Shown one piece after another: positions 8,166-16,657 of a DNA stretch of 23,596 bases. The stretch lies in the NCBI GenBank assembly GCA_002713385.1, contig PAWC01000061.1, positions 1-23,596 on the forward strand, in the 5' to 3' direction. The DNA comes from Fidelibacterota bacterium. GTDB lineage: Bacteria > Fidelibacterota > Marinisomatia > Marinisomatales > TCS55. The notes below the pieces were generated by a model, which saw only the letters and a program-made list of their open reading frames with translations, searched no databases and had not been told where the DNA came from. The translations under genes and the position numbers were made by a program. Numbering within the stretch: position 1 is the first letter of the stretch; each line of letters opens with the position of its first letter.

Positions 8166-8193
8166 GGTATAGCCTGAATTCAGATTAAATCAA
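8166..8193 (-). promoter_or_regulatory. Possible hutU promoter with palindrome in the spacer
   Basis: On the minus strand TTGATT (8193-8188) and TATACC (8171-8166) are separated by 16 bases, a weak match to a sigma-70 type promoter. The spacer contains the perfect 10-base palindrome CTGAATTCAG (8174-8183), which could be an operator half-pair but is short enough to be chance. The region lies in the 91-base gap between the GHL10 gene and hutU, the largest intergenic gap in the window. Confidence 0.3.
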
Positions 8194-8201
8194 TAATACA
8201 G

Positions 8202-9320
8202 TTACTTAAATAACTGGCGAGCATAATCTGGTTCATCAACAATAACATTGTAAGAAAAAAGTGAGATACCTTTGAAATTGGTGATCTCTGTATATCTGAT
8301 TTTATCTATCGCTGCCAATTCATCTTGATTATATAAAGCAATGCCCATAATGATCCTGTCCCTGTATTTCCTGGGCAGATGGTCGTATATAATATCAATA
8401 TTTTCAGCAAATTTGCTAATATCCGGAGTATAATTCATTGGCATTACCCAATCTATATAACCGGCTGCCAGCCATACATCCCATTCCTGAAAATAGCGAT
8501 TCCTGGCCATAGGTAGATTTGGTTTTACAGCTGCAGATAGTTTACAGTCCGGACGCACATCCAAAAGCATTTGTTTTGTCTCTTTTATGAGGTTTGTAAT
8601 GGCCGATCTGCGATAGGTATCCCATTCAATATTATTTTCATTATCAAAAACAGGTTTATTATGATTATATCTATTCTGATAATAATACGTTTTTGCATCT
8701 ACATTATTTCCATATTCTGCATCATGAAAACGAATATAATCCAAATGCAGTCCATCCAATTCGTATAATGCTGTCAATTCTCTAAAAATAGCTAATAGAT
8801 GTTTGTTTACTTTTGGATGATGTGGAGCTAAAAAATATCCCTCTCCAGCGATCTCATTTTCCTTATTGAATAATGTTGCAGTGTCATTGCCATTAGTATC
8901 AATCCAGTCAGAATGACCATTATACACATGATGCAACGCACGGGGTCGGTTTTCCGTAGACCAAACTAAGTAAACATTGACCCAGGCATGAACATTTAGT
9001 CCCTTTGCATGAGCTCGATCAATAATATAAGCCAATGGATCAAAAAAGGGATCCAGCAATAGTGCACTCCTGGGTACTAACTGCGATCGGTAATAAGCAT
9101 CACCCCTGCCGCGGACCTGAACTAAGAGATTATTAAATCCATTTTCATCTGCAAACTCAATCATTTCATCAATGGCTTGCTCACTGGTCATGGTATTACG
9201 GACTACCCAAAGACAGCGTTCATCGAACTGATTTATTCCAGCAGCAATTCGATCATGACTGATAAAAAGAAGGGCAGTCAATAGAACTGCCCTCAAAGGA
9301 TTGTGAACTCGCTTGATCAA
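8202..9320 (-). CDS. Secreted GHL10/DUF187 family glycoside-hydrolase-like protein
   Basis: 372 residues if translation starts at the TTG (9320). Residues 1-28 form a signal peptide: basic start, hydrophobic AVLLTALLFI (11-20), then AAG. The domain begins at CLWVVRNTMTS (36-46), typical of the first strand of the GHL10 TIM barrel, and continues with NLLVQVRGRGDAYY (64-77), HAWVNVYLVW (111-120), the family motif LDGLHLDYIRF (188-198, D194 a candidate catalytic acid) and WVMPMNYTPD near 296-306. Relatives act on glycans, possibly peptidoglycan, outside the cytoplasm; substrate is unknown here. The ATG at codon 44 would remove the first strand, so an upstream start is needed, yet all upstream TTG codons lie before or within the ribosomal operon terminator (9262-9293). 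This suggests expression by read-through, or a start I cannot see. Confidence 0.85.
   Translation of the reverse strand: MIKRVHNPLRAVLLTALLFISHDRIAAGINQFDERCLWVVRNTMTSEQAIDEMIEFADENGFNNLLVQVRGRGDAYYRSQLVPRSALLLDPFFDPLAYIIDRAHAKGLNVHAWVNVYLVWSTENRPRALHHVYNGHSDWIDTNGNDTATLFNKENEIAGEGYFLAPHHPKVNKHLLAIFRELTALYELDGLHLDYIRFHDAEYGNNVDAKTYYYQNRYNHNKPVFDNENNIEWDTYRRSAITNLIKETKQMLLDVRPDCKLSAAVKPNLPMARNRYFQEWDVWLAAGYIDWVMPMNYTPDISKFAENIDIIYDHLPRKYRDRIIMGIALYNQDELAAIDKIRYTEITNFKGISLFSYNVIVDEPDYARQLFK
9262..9293 (-). terminator. Intrinsic terminator of the ribosomal superoperon
   Basis: Perfect 8-bp stem: AGGGCAGT (9293-9286 on the minus strand) pairs with ACTGCCCT (9278-9271) around a 7-base loop, followed by TCTTTTTATC. 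It lies 33 bases after the rplQ stop, as expected for the end of the S10-spc-alpha transcript. It also falls inside the first twenty codons of the GHL10 reading frame. Confidence 0.9.
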
Positions 9321-9325
9321 ATCAA

Positions 9326-9730
9326 CTATTCAGCTTTCTCATTTTCATTTTTGGCAACAGCTGTTTCTCCTCCGCTTTCGAAGTCAACAAATTCGATCAA
9401 AGACATGGCAGCTTTATCATCATTGCGAAAACCAAGTTTGATAATCCGAGTATATCCACCTGGACGATCAGCATATACCGGCCCGATTTCATCAAACAGT
9501 GTCTGTACTGCATTTTTATGCAGTTTTTTCAACACCATGCGGCGTGAGTTCAGATCACCCTTTTTTGCTTTTGTAATCATGGGTTCAATGTATTCCCGTA
9601 GTGCTTTTGCCCGGGAATCTGTTGTCTTGATACGTTTATGCTTAATTAAATTTTCAGCCAGATTCATGAGCATCGCCCGGCGGTGTGCCGGGTTTACACC
9701 CAATTTGCGATCTTGATTATTTTTTGCCAT
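9326..9730 (-). CDS. rplQ: 50S ribosomal protein L17
   Basis: 134 residues. L17 lies near the peptide exit tunnel of the 50S subunit. The N-terminus carries the family signature RKLGVNPAHRRAMLMNLAENL (about 7-27), then HKRIKTTDSRAKALREY and VLKKLHKN. The core ends near residue 118; a 15-residue acidic and Lys/Glu-rich tail follows (GGETAVAKNENEKAE), a common variable extension. ATG start, no clear Shine-Dalgarno, two bases after the rpoA stop. Last gene of the superoperon, followed by the terminator. Confidence 0.98.
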   Translation of the reverse strand: MAKNNQDRKLGVNPAHRRAMLMNLAENLIKHKRIKTTDSRAKALREYIEPMITKAKKGDLNSRRMVLKKLHKNAVQTLFDEIGPVYADRPGGYTRIIKLGFRNDDKAAMSLIEFVDFESGGETAVAKNENEKAE

Positions 9731-9732
9731 GT

Positions 9733-10704
9733 TTACGCGGGATCTTTCAAGTATGTATCTACATCCATGCCAAAGTGCAAACCCATTTCATCCAGTTTTT
9801 CAACAAGTTCTGTTAGGGATTTACGTCCAAAGTTCTTGTACTTCAACATTTCACCTTCTTCCTTTTTCACCATCTCAAAGATGAATTTAATTCCAGCTGC
9901 TTGGAGGCAATTGTGACTCCTAACTGAAAGTTCCATTTCATCAATAGTGCGCTTCAGCAATGATCTGACTTTTAAGTCTTCTTCGCTAACGCCTTCAGAT
10001 ACTTCTAATACTTCAGGACTTGCAATCGCTTGAACATATTTTAAATGATCGATCAAGATAGATGAAGCATGACTGATAGCATCTTTTGGTGTGATAGAAC
10101 CATCTGTTTCAACTGATATAGTCAGGATTTCGATAGGTTCTTTAGCGCCAGGTACCGGGCTCACATCAAATGTTACTTTTGTAACAGGATTAAAAATACT
10201 GTCAATTGCCAGTGTACCAACTGGAGCATTCGGTAATTCATTCTCTTCAGCAGGAACATAACCTTTACCAATACCGATACGTAATTCGATATCCAATGTT
10301 GTGTCTTTGTTCAACTCGGTGATATAATGATCACTATTTAGTATCTCAAATTGATCACTGGCTTTTTGTATATTTTTGGCTGTGAATTTTCCAGAACCTT
10401 TAATGGTTAGATTCACTTTATCTGGATTATTTTCCATCAATTTGAAACGTACGCCTTTTAAGTTTTGAATAATATCAGCAACATCTTCACGGACGTTTTT
10501 AATTGTTGAGAATTCATGCTGGACCCCATCGATACGAATATTTGTGATTGCTGCGCCAGGAATGCATGTCAACAAAACACGACGCAGTGAGTTACCCAAC
10601 GTAATTCCATACCCTCTATCCAAAGGCTGCAATGAAAACGTGCCTTTTGTGTCCGTAAGATTTTTATCATCAACTTGAACTTGAATATTCAGTTTATTAG
10701 CCAT
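9733..10704 (-). CDS. rpoA: DNA-directed RNA polymerase subunit alpha
   Basis: 323 residues, normal length. The N-terminal assembly domain shows LDRGYGITLGNSLRRVLL (28-45) and the IDGVQHEFSTIKNVREDV segment (58-75), which dimerise and dock beta and beta-prime. The C-terminal domain (about 245-315) has the helix-hairpin-helix-like LSVRSHNCLQAAGIK and the YKNFGRKSLTELVEKL segment that contacts UP elements and activators. Placed between rpsD and rplQ as in the alpha operon. ATG at 10704 with a weak AAAGG upstream. Confidence 0.98.
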   Translation of the reverse strand: MANKLNIQVQVDDKNLTDTKGTFSLQPLDRGYGITLGNSLRRVLLTCIPGAAITNIRIDGVQHEFSTIKNVREDVADIIQNLKGVRFKLMENNPDKVNLTIKGSGKFTAKNIQKASDQFEILNSDHYITELNKDTTLDIELRIGIGKGYVPAEENELPNAPVGTLAIDSIFNPVTKVTFDVSPVPGAKEPIEILTISVETDGSITPKDAISHASSILIDHLKYVQAIASPEVLEVSEGVSEEDLKVRSLLKRTIDEMELSVRSHNCLQAAGIKFIFEMVKKEEGEMLKYKNFGRKSLTELVEKLDEMGLHFGMDVDTYLKDPA

Positions 10705-10726
10705 TTATATAATGCCTTTCTGTTAA

Positions 10727-11344
10727 TTATTTTGAATATAATTCGACGACCAGCTGCTCATTCACAAGTATGTGCATATCTTCACGTTCAGGGAATGCTA
10801 TCACACTGCCGGTCATTTTTGCTTTATCCAATTCCAACCAAGGCAGATCAAGGTCACCTTTGATGCGTTTCATGGAATCAAGGATAATGTCCATTTTTTT
10901 ACTGCTCTCACGCACTTGGATCATATCACCAGGTTTCACATTATAAGATGATATATTCACTTTACGATTGTTCACCAGGAAATGTGCATGGTTTACCAAT
11001 TGTCTTGCAGCAGGTCTTGTTGGAGCAAACCCCAAACGATATACAACATTATCTAAACGCTGTTCAAGGAGCTGCATCAAATTTGTACCGGTTTCACCAA
11101 CCATTTTATCTGCTTTTTCAAAATAATTCCGGAATTGTTTTTCCAGCACTCCGTATAAGACTTTGATTTTCTGTTTTTCCCTGAGCTGAGTTCCGTAATT
11201 GGAAAGTCTACGGCGTCTTGTTTGACCGTGCTGGCCAGCTTTATATGGTTTGCGGTTTAAAATCCGGTCAAATTTTGGATTACCAAAAATATTTTCACCG
11301 AACTTGCGAACAAGTTTTCCCTTGGGTGTTTTTAATTTTGCCAT
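10727..11344 (-). CDS. rpsD: 30S ribosomal protein S4
   Basis: 205 residues. S4 nucleates 30S assembly on the 16S 5' domain. The N-terminal region is the zinc-free form: no cysteines, with KFGENIFGNPKF (14-25) and RKPYKAGQHG (31-40). The S4 RNA-binding domain (about 95-160) includes LEQRLDNVVYRLGFAPTRPA and ARQLVNHAHFLVNN. The ATG is preceded by the window's strongest ribosome-binding site (TAGGAGGAG, 11353-11361), which contains the rpsK stop. In E. coli S4 represses the alpha operon; no equivalent pseudoknot was evident here. Confidence 0.98.
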   Translation of the reverse strand: MAKLKTPKGKLVRKFGENIFGNPKFDRILNRKPYKAGQHGQTRRRRLSNYGTQLREKQKIKVLYGVLEKQFRNYFEKADKMVGETGTNLMQLLEQRLDNVVYRLGFAPTRPAARQLVNHAHFLVNNRKVNISSYNVKPGDMIQVRESSKKMDIILDSMKRIKGDLDLPWLELDKAKMTGSVIAFPEREDMHILVNEQLVVELYSK

Positions 11345-11358
11345 AAATTTATCTCCTC

Positions 11359-11754
11359 CTATACACGACGCTTTTTAGGTGGTCGGCATCCGTTATGAGG
11401 CAATGGTGTCACGTCTTTAATGGAAAGCACTTCCAAGCCAGTTACTGCTAAGGCGCGAATAGCAGATTCACGTCCTGATCCTGGTCCTTTAACGCGCACA
11501 TCCACTCTCATTAAGCCCAAGCCCATCGCTTTAGCAGCTACTTTTTGTGCAGCCATGGTAGCAGCATAGGCAGTACTTTTACGTGAACCTTTAAAGCCGG
11601 ATGTGCCGGCTGTAGCCCAGGCAACCACATTACCATAACTGTCTGCTAACGTGATGTGTGTATTATTAAAAGTTGCTTTAATATGCGCAACGCCGTTCGG
11701 TTCAACGGATTTCTTTTTAGATTTTTTCTTTACTGTATCTTTTTGACTAGCCAA
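11359..11754 (-). CDS. rpsK: 30S ribosomal protein S11 (TTG start)
   Basis: 131 residues. S11 sits on the 30S platform near the Shine-Dalgarno/anti-Shine-Dalgarno duplex. Visible motifs are [16 protein letters not shown] (23-38), [17 protein letters not shown] and the C-terminal [13 protein letters not shown]. The N-terminus is Lys-rich (VKKKSKKK). The only possible start is TTG at 11754, because the next methionine is deep in the domain; AAAGGA lies at 11762-11767. It starts four bases after the rpsM stop. Confidence 0.97.
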   Translation of the reverse strand: MASQKDTVKKKSKKKSVEPNGVAHIKATFNNTHITLADSYGNVVAWATAGTSGFKGSRKSTAYAATMAAQKVAAKAMGLGLMRVDVRVKGPGSGRESAIRALAVTGLEVLSIKDVTPLPHNGCRPPKKRRV

Positions 11755-11758
11755 TTAA

Positions 11759-11767
11759 TTATCCTTT
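11759..11767 (-). promoter_or_regulatory. rpsK ribosome-binding site overlapping rpsM stop
   Basis: Minus strand reads AAAGGATAA: the AAAGGA site for the rpsK TTG start runs directly into the rpsM TAA stop. It supports TTG at 11754 as the start. Confidence 0.6.
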
Positions 11768-12148
11768 CTTTTCCACTGTACCTTTGCCCAATCCAATCGT
11801 ACGTTTCTTGCCTTTACGAGTACGGGCGTTGGTTTTGGTTCGTTGACCATTCACAGGTAAACCCCGGCGATGACGGATGCCTTTATAAGAACCCACATCC
11901 TTCAGACGCTTGATATTCATCGCCATTTCAGAACGGGCTTGACCTTCTATTTTTATTTCTAACTTGGTGATGGCATCACGAATGGCTATCACCTGTTTTT
12001 CTTTTAAATCTTTTACACGAATATTATCATCAACCTTTGCTTCAGCACAAATTGCTTTAGCCTTTGTCATGCCGATCCCATAAATGTAACGAAGGGAAAA
12101 TGCGACTTTTTTATCACGGGGAATATCGATACCAGCAATTCGAGCCAA
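11759..12148 (-). CDS. rpsM: 30S ribosomal protein S13 (TTG start)
   Basis: 129 residues. S13 is in the 30S head and bridges to the 50S and P-site tRNA. The universal N-terminus [15 protein letters not shown] is encoded from a TTG (12148). The helix-two-turn-helix region [17 protein letters not shown] (22-38) and the basic tail [26 protein letters not shown] are typical. A Shine-Dalgarno TAGGAG (12155-12160) seven bases upstream includes the rpmJ stop codon. Confidence 0.98.
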   Translation of the reverse strand: MARIAGIDIPRDKKVAFSLRYIYGIGMTKAKAICAEAKVDDNIRVKDLKEKQVIAIRDAITKLEIKIEGQARSEMAMNIKRLKDVGSYKGIRHRRGLPVNGQRTKTNARTRKGKKRTIGLGKGTVEKKG

Positions 12149-12154
12149 ATCTTA

Positions 12155-12160
12155 CTCCTA
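12155..12160 (-). promoter_or_regulatory. rpsM ribosome-binding site overlapping rpmJ stop
   Basis: TAGGAG on the minus strand; TAG (12160-12158) ends rpmJ and the same bases form the Shine-Dalgarno for the TTG start of rpsM. Confidence 0.8.
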
Positions 12161-12271
12161 ACCTTGTCTCTGCTTGTGTTTTGGGTTTTCACAGATCACA
12201 AACACCACACCTTTGCGGCGAATGATCTTACACTTTGGACACATTTTTTTAACTGATGGACGTACTTTCAT
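12158..12271 (-). CDS. rpmJ: 50S ribosomal protein L36
   Basis: 37 residues, the standard length: [20 protein letters not shown] then [17 protein letters not shown]. It is the zinc-binding form with ligands C11, C14, C27 and H32. The ATG at 12271 is five bases after the infA stop, in the usual infA-rpmJ-rpsM order. L36 stabilises 23S rRNA near the factor-binding side of the 50S subunit. Confidence 0.98.
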   Translation of the reverse strand: MKVRPSVKKMCPKCKIIRRKGVVFVICENPKHKQRQG

Positions 12272-12276
12272 AATTC

Positions 12277-12504
12277 TTACTTCTGACGGTAAACAATTCT
12301 TCCTCTATTCAAATCATACGGAGATACTTCTAATGTCACCATATCGCCAGGCAGGATCTTTATAAAATGCATACGCATCTTTCCACTGACGTGAGCTAGA
12401 ACAATATGTTTCTGATCTCCAATTTCGATCTCCACTCTAAATGTTGCATTAGGCAATGTTTCCTTAATGATTCCATCAACTGTTATGGGCTGCTCCTTGG
12501 CCAT
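12277..12504 (-). CDS. infA: Translation initiation factor IF-1
   Basis: 75 residues, single OB-fold S1-type domain. IF-1 occupies the 30S A site during initiation with IF-2 and IF-3. Family marks are the [16 protein letters not shown] stretch (12-27), [20 protein letters not shown] (35-54) and a C-terminal LNRGRIVYR. The ATG overlaps the map stop by one base (TAATG), so it is coupled to map. Confidence 0.98.
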   Translation of the reverse strand: MAKEQPITVDGIIKETLPNATFRVEIEIGDQKHIVLAHVSGKMRMHFIKILPGDMVTLEVSPYDLNRGRIVYRQK

Positions 12505-13256
12505 TATGCTTTACCCATGGTGAGTATCTTTGGGCCATCTGCAAGAATGGTGATGGTATGTTCAAAATGAGCAGATGATTTTCCATCTTTTGTTTTAATT
12601 GTCCAGCCATCTGTATCTGTGAAAACATCCTTTGTACCCTGGTTGATCATGGGTTCAATCGCCAGGCACATTCCTTCCTGCAATTGGTGACCTTGTTTGG
12701 GCATACCATAATTTGGTACTTGTGGTTCTTCGTGCAAGGCGGTTCCAATGCCATGACCTACCAATTCACGTACCACAGAATATCCTTCTGCCTCAACAAA
12801 TGTTTGGATGGTATGACCAATATCAGATACATAGTTACCGGGTTTCGCTTCTTCAATACCTTTCATCAAAGATTCATGGGTAATATTCATCAACTTCTTT
12901 TTGTCCGGACTGATATTACCTACAGCAAAGGTCCTAGCTGAATCACCAAAATACCCTTTTTTCTCGGCACCACAGTCAATACCTACAATTTGTCCTTCCT
13001 GCAATGTCCGCTTTTTAGGAATCCCGTGTACAACTTCTTCATCAATCGAGATGCAAAGTGTTGCCGGAAAACCCATATACCCTTTAAAAGCGGGGCGTGC
13101 TCCTTTTGAGCGGATAAAATCTTCTGCCATTGAGTCCAATTTCAACAAATCGGCTCCTGGCTTTACATAACTGGTTAGCATGTCCAACGTATCTGCAACA
13201 ATTTGGCAGCTTTTAGCAATCAATTCTATTTCTCTCGCTGTCCGAACGTGAACCAT
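12504..13256 (-). CDS. map: Methionine aminopeptidase type I
   Basis: 250 residues. It removes the N-terminal methionine from nascent proteins. The pita-bread fold metal ligands are all present: D94 in [11 protein letters not shown]105 in FGDSARTF, H168 in VGHGIG, E201 in AIEPMINQG and E232 in HFEHTITI; H77 in VVHGIP is the substrate-side histidine. No N-terminal zinc-finger extension, so type Ia. TAATG one-base overlaps join it to secY upstream and infA downstream; adk, often found here, is missing. Confidence 0.98.
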   Translation of the reverse strand: MVHVRTAREIELIAKSCQIVADTLDMLTSYVKPGADLLKLDSMAEDFIRSKGARPAFKGYMGFPATLCISIDEEVVHGIPKKRTLQEGQIVGIDCGAEKKGYFGDSARTFAVGNISPDKKKLMNITHESLMKGIEEAKPGNYVSDIGHTIQTFVEAEGYSVVRELVGHGIGTALHEEPQVPNYGMPKQGHQLQEGMCLAIEPMINQGTKDVFTDTDGWTIKTKDGKSSAHFEHTITILADGPKILTMGKA

Positions 13257-14593
13257 TACATGCGCCTCCGTCCGCGAATCTTTCCTTTGGATAAAAAACC
13301 ATCGTAGTGTCGCATCAGCAAATGTGATTCAACCTGTTGCAACGTATCCAATGCTACACCAACAATGATCAACAAACTTGTTCCACCAAAAAATGATGCC
13401 AAATCATACCCAATATCCATGGCATTCATAAGGAGGTAAGGGAAAATAGCGACAAAAGCCAAAAAGAATGATCCAGGTAAAGTTACTCGTGTCAATATAT
13501 TGTCAATATAATCAGCGGTCTTTTTCCCTGGTCTAATTCCTGGAATAAAACCACCGTGCTGTTTCATTTGTGTCGAAACCTGAACAGGATCAAAAGCTAT
13601 AGCTGTATAAAAGTAAGTGAAGAATACAATCAGTGTCCCGAAAACAAACCAGTAAAATGGATGGTCAAAAGAAAACCAGCGCATAACGCCTTGCATGAAT
13701 TCACTATCGATAAAAAACATTGCGATCGTGCTTGGCAAGAACATGATGGACTGTGCGAAAATAATGGGCATAACACCTGCTGTATTTACGCGTAATGGAA
13801 TATGTGTTGATTGACCACCATACACTTTACGTCCTACCACGCGTTTGGCATACTGCACCGGTATCTTTCGCGTACCCTGTGTTAAATATACCACAAAAGC
13901 AATAATAACGAACATGATGCCTAATAGAATTAATTCTGAAAGCAGATTACGAACGCCTTCATTAATTAGTGCGACTTCACTTATAATGACAGTAGGTAAC
14001 CGAGACATGATACCAATCATGATTATCAAGGAAATACCATTTCCGATACCTCTCTCGGTAATACGCTCACCCAACCACATCAACAACATCGTTCCTGTTA
14101 CAATACTGATAATGGCCTCAAATTTAAATCCCAATCCAGGATCGGTAACCACAGCGATTGTCCCTGCTGCTGAACTGGCAGTCATGGATTCCAGAAATAT
14201 TGTTACACTATAGGCTTGGAAAACTGCAATAAGAACTGTACCGTAACGTGTGATCTGGGTAATCTTTTTACGACCAGCTTCCCCTTCTTTCTGCAAGCGC
14301 TGGAAATAAGGAACAACCGTTCCCATGAGTTGGATCATAATAGAAGCAGATATGTAAGGCATGATACCCAAGGCAAACAATGTTGCTTTTTGGAAAGCAC
14401 CACCGGCGAACATATCAAATAATCCAAAAAGCGTATTTTGCATATTCTCAAAAGCGGCATGTAAGGCATCACCATTTATACCGGGAATTGGAACATGGGC
14501 ACCGAGACGAACAACCACTAAAATTCCAAAAGTGAATAGTATCCTCTTCCGGAGTTCAGGAATACTAAAAACGTTTCTGATCTTATTAATCAT
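13256..14593 (-). CDS. secY: Protein translocase subunit SecY
   Basis: 445 residues, polytopic with about ten membrane helices. SecY forms the SecYEG channel for protein export and membrane insertion. Recognisable are the N-terminal LRKRILFTFGILVVVRLGAH (14-33) with PIPGI, the plug-region FDMFAGGAFQKATLFALGIMP, the YASIxxQL-like PYISASIMIQL, the cytoplasmic loop VQYAKRVVGRKVYGGQSTHIPLR split by the conserved Arg residues that contact SecA or the ribosome, and the C-terminal HYDGFLSKGKIRGRR. Its ATG overlaps the rplO stop (ATGA) and its stop overlaps map (TAATG). Confidence 0.97.
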   Translation of the reverse strand: MINKIRNVFSIPELRKRILFTFGILVVVRLGAHVPIPGINGDALHAAFENMQNTLFGLFDMFAGGAFQKATLFALGIMPYISASIMIQLMGTVVPYFQRLQKEGEAGRKKITQITRYGTVLIAVFQAYSVTIFLESMTASSAAGTIAVVTDPGLGFKFEAIISIVTGTMLLMWLGERITERGIGNGISLIIMIGIMSRLPTVIISEVALINEGVRNLLSELILLGIMFVIIAFVVYLTQGTRKIPVQYAKRVVGRKVYGGQSTHIPLRVNTAGVMPIIFAQSIMFLPSTIAMFFIDSEFMQGVMRWFSFDHPFYWFVFGTLIVFFTYFYTAIAFDPVQVSTQMKQHGGFIPGIRPGKKTADYIDNILTRVTLPGSFFLAFVAIFPYLLMNAMDIGYDLASFFGGTSLLIIVGVALDTLQQVESHLLMRHYDGFLSKGKIRGRRRM

Positions 14594-15030
14594 TGAATGG
14601 TAACAGACCCACCTGCTTTTTCAATTTTTTCTTTTGCAGTTGCACTAAAGGCACTTGCTGTAACATTTACTTTCCGTGAAATATCGCCGTTTGCCAATAT
14701 CTTAATGGGCTGTAAAGCTGATCGAACCAAACCATTATCCTGCATTACTTGACCATCTATATCTTTATCTATCAATTTTTCGATCGCCGTCAAATTCACA
14801 ACCTGGAATGATTTTTTAAACATGCTGTTTGAAAAACCTCTTCGTGGCAAGCGACGCTGCAAAGGCATCTGACCTCCTTCAAACCATGAAAGCTGTTTAC
14901 TGCCGCTGCGGGAATGATAGCCCTTTTCACCACGCCCACCAGTACGGCCCAATCCGGTTCCGTGTCCACGGCCACGGCGTTTTGTATCTTTTACAGCACC
15001 TTTTGTTGGTTTTAATTCACCGAGTTTCAT
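14590..15030 (-). CDS. rplO: 50S ribosomal protein L15
   Basis: 146 residues. Glycine/arginine-rich N-terminal extension KRRGRGHGTGLGRTGGRGEK (about 17-36) that threads into 23S rRNA, followed by GGQMPLQRRLPRRGF. The globular domain spans about 75-146, ending KEKIEKAGGSVTIQ. TGATG overlap with rpmD and ATGA overlap with secY; an AGAGGAA site precedes the ATG. Confidence 0.98.
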   Translation of the reverse strand: MKLGELKPTKGAVKDTKRRGRGHGTGLGRTGGRGEKGYHSRSGSKQLSWFEGGQMPLQRRLPRRGFSNSMFKKSFQVVNLTAIEKLIDKDIDGQVMQDNGLVRSALQPIKILANGDISRKVNVTASAFSATAKEKIEKAGGSVTIQ

Positions 15031-15218
15031 CAGGCTTCCTCTACATTCACCAAAAAGTTCACTGTATTGATCATGCCGCGAATAACATCTGAATCACTAT
15101 GTTCAACAGTTTGATTAATTTTTCTTAAGCCCAATGCATCCAAAGTTGCCTTTTGATTTGGCCGCCTTCCGATCCGGCTACGGACTTGAGTAATACGAAG
15201 TGTTTTTATTTTTGCCAT
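15030..15218 (-). CDS. rpmD: 50S ribosomal protein L30
   Basis: 62 residues, standard bacterial short form. Core motif [21 protein letters not shown] (6-26) then [15 protein letters not shown] and the C-terminal strand [14 protein letters not shown] start two bases after the rpsE stop, with no evident Shine-Dalgarno; the stop overlaps rplO (TGATG). It lies between rpsE and rplO as in the spc operon. Confidence 0.97.
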   Translation of the reverse strand: MAKIKTLRITQVRSRIGRRPNQKATLDALGLRKINQTVEHSDSDVIRGMINTVNFLVNVEEA

Positions 15219-15220
15219 GT

Positions 15221-15724
15221 TTAACTAAATACTTCTCTAATTGTAATGCCGCGCTTGTTAGCTATAGTAACAGCATCTTGTAAATTTTCCAGAGCATTAA
15301 CAGTTGCCCTGACAACATTCAGGATATTATTCGAACCATAGCGTTTGGATAAAATATTATTCACTCCCACTTGTTCCATAACGGCACGAACAGCTGAACC
15401 GGCAATAATACCTGTACCTGGAGAAGCGGGTTTCAGCATAACTCTACTAGCCCCGTATTTGCCCGTAATTTTATGAGGAATCGTACCATTTAATATTGAA
15501 GCTCTAAAAATATTTCGTTTAGCATTGTCTTTAGCTTTGGAAATGCAGCCCATGACATCATTTGCTTTACCCAAACCAATGCCAACGTGACCTTTGCCAT
15601 CACCAACCACAACCAGTGCTGAAAAACGAAAACGCTTTCCGCGAGAAGTCACTTTAGCGACACGATTGATGCGAACAACTGCTTCTTCTTTAAGATCTAA
15701 TTCTGCTGGATTAATAATTGCCAA
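15221..15724 (-). CDS. rpsE: 30S ribosomal protein S5 (TTG start)
   Basis: 167 residues. S5 lines the mRNA entry channel and affects decoding accuracy. The dsRNA-binding-like N-terminal domain shows [19 protein letters not shown] (16-34) and [17 protein letters not shown] (39-55); the C-terminal domain has [20 protein letters not shown] and SKRYGSNN. The start is TTG at 15724, preceded by TAAAGGAG (15731-15738) which includes the rplR stop; no ATG is available nearby. Confidence 0.98.
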   Translation of the reverse strand: MAIINPAELDLKEEAVVRINRVAKVTSRGKRFRFSALVVVGDGKGHVGIGLGKANDVMGCISKAKDNAKRNIFRASILNGTIPHKITGKYGASRVMLKPASPGTGIIAGSAVRAVMEQVGVNNILSKRYGSNNILNVVRATVNALENLQDAVTIANKRGITIREVFS

Positions 15725-15730
15725 TGAAAA

Positions 15731-15738
15731 CTCCTTTA
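15731..15738 (-). promoter_or_regulatory. rpsE ribosome-binding site overlapping rplR stop
   Basis: TAAAGGAG on the minus strand; the TAA ends rplR and AAAGGAG is six bases before the rpsE TTG start, which it supports. Confidence 0.8.
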
Positions 15739-16107
15739 AAAAACCAATCCACCTTCACGAGCACCATCAGCTAATGCTTTGACGCGGCCGTGATAAGGAA
15801 AACCGTTTCTATCAAATACTACTTTCTCAATATCCTTTACTTTTGCTTTGGCAGCGAGTGCTTCTCCCACTAATTTGCTTTGATTAATTTTACTTGCTGC
15901 TTTTTTCAATTTATTCTGTAGGTTTTTATCCAATGTGGAAGCAGACACAAGAGTTGAGCCTTGCAAATCATCAATGATCTGTGCAGAAATATTTTTCAAA
16001 CTACGTGAGATCACCAGACGATAACGCTCTGCATGAAACCGATTTTGTCTTCTGCTGCGATTACGCCTACGCTCAAAACGAATTTTTTTATCTGAACTTT
16101 TACTCAT
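15736..16107 (-). CDS. rplR: 50S ribosomal protein L18
   Basis: 123 residues. L18 binds 5S rRNA with L5 and L25. Arg-rich N-terminus ([12 protein letters not shown], 10-21), then [21 protein letters not shown] (27-47) and the C-terminal [29 protein letters not shown] at 16107 just after the rplF stop; no strong Shine-Dalgarno. Confidence 0.98.
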   Translation of the reverse strand: MSKSSDKKIRFERRRNRSRRQNRFHAERYRLVISRSLKNISAQIIDDLQGSTLVSASTLDKNLQNKLKKAASKINQSKLVGEALAAKAKVKDIEKVVFDRNGFPYHGRVKALADGAREGGLVF

Positions 16108-16110
16108 CTA

Positions 16111-16653
16111 TTAAGTACCTGTGGCAATTGTTTTACCTTGTTTAGAGCGTACATATTCATCTTTATAGCGAATACCTTTACCTTTATACGGTTCTGGTTT
16201 TCTGAATGAACGAATTTTTGCAGACACTTCACCTACAAGCTGCTTATCAATACCGGAAACTGTGATATCTGTCCGTTTGGCTGTGATCTCTATCCCCTCT
16301 GGAGGATCAAAATAAATTTCATGTGAATAGCCTAAAAGCAATTGCAAACGACTACCCTGCATATTGGCTTGAAAACCTATACCTCTTATCTCTAAGTCTT
16401 TCGAAAAACCTTCAGAAACACCATGGATTGCGTTTGCAATCAACATACGTGTCGTACCATGAATCGAACGATGCATCTTACTATCAGACGAACGTGTGAC
16501 GTCGATCTGATGGTCAGTTTGTTCTACTTTAATGGCTTGATGAACATTGATCTGCAGTTCACCTTTTGGGCCTTTTACCGTGACCAAATCGGGTTGAATA
16601 TCAACCGTGATACTTTCAGGAATAATTACTGGTTCTTTTCCGATTCTTGACAT
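16111..16653 (-). CDS. rplF: 50S ribosomal protein L6
   Basis: 180 residues, two related alpha/beta domains. L6 lies by the factor-binding centre and sarcin-ricin loop. N-terminus SRIGKEPVIIPESITV (2-17), VTVKGPKGEL (24-33), and the C-terminal signature PEPYKGKGIRYKDEYVRSKQGK (about 153-174, written here as PEPYKGKGIRY followed by KDEYVRSKQGK). ATG start four bases from the rpsH stop. Confidence 0.98.
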   Translation of the reverse strand: MSRIGKEPVIIPESITVDIQPDLVTVKGPKGELQINVHQAIKVEQTDHQIDVTRSSDSKMHRSIHGTTRMLIANAIHGVSEGFSKDLEIRGIGFQANMQGSRLQLLLGYSHEIYFDPPEGIEITAKRTDITVSGIDKQLVGEVSAKIRSFRKPEPYKGKGIRYKDEYVRSKQGKTIATGT

Positions 16654-16657
16654 ATTC

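Noticed and set aside
8199..8216. Hairpin CAGTTA/TAACTG at the end of the GHL10 gene as a terminator
   Set aside because: Six-base AT-rich stem over the stop codon with no proper T-tract; too weak to call.
9303..9716. 137-codon plus-strand open frame
   Set aside because: Antisense to rplQ; composition reflects the complementary codons and no domain is recognisable.
10705..12300. S4-responsive pseudoknot or other autoregulatory leader within the alpha-operon part
   Set aside because: Gaps are only a few bases and no convincing extended structure was visible by eye.
13845..14213. 122-codon plus-strand open frame
   Set aside because: Antisense to secY; hydrophobic look comes from the complement of membrane-helix codons.
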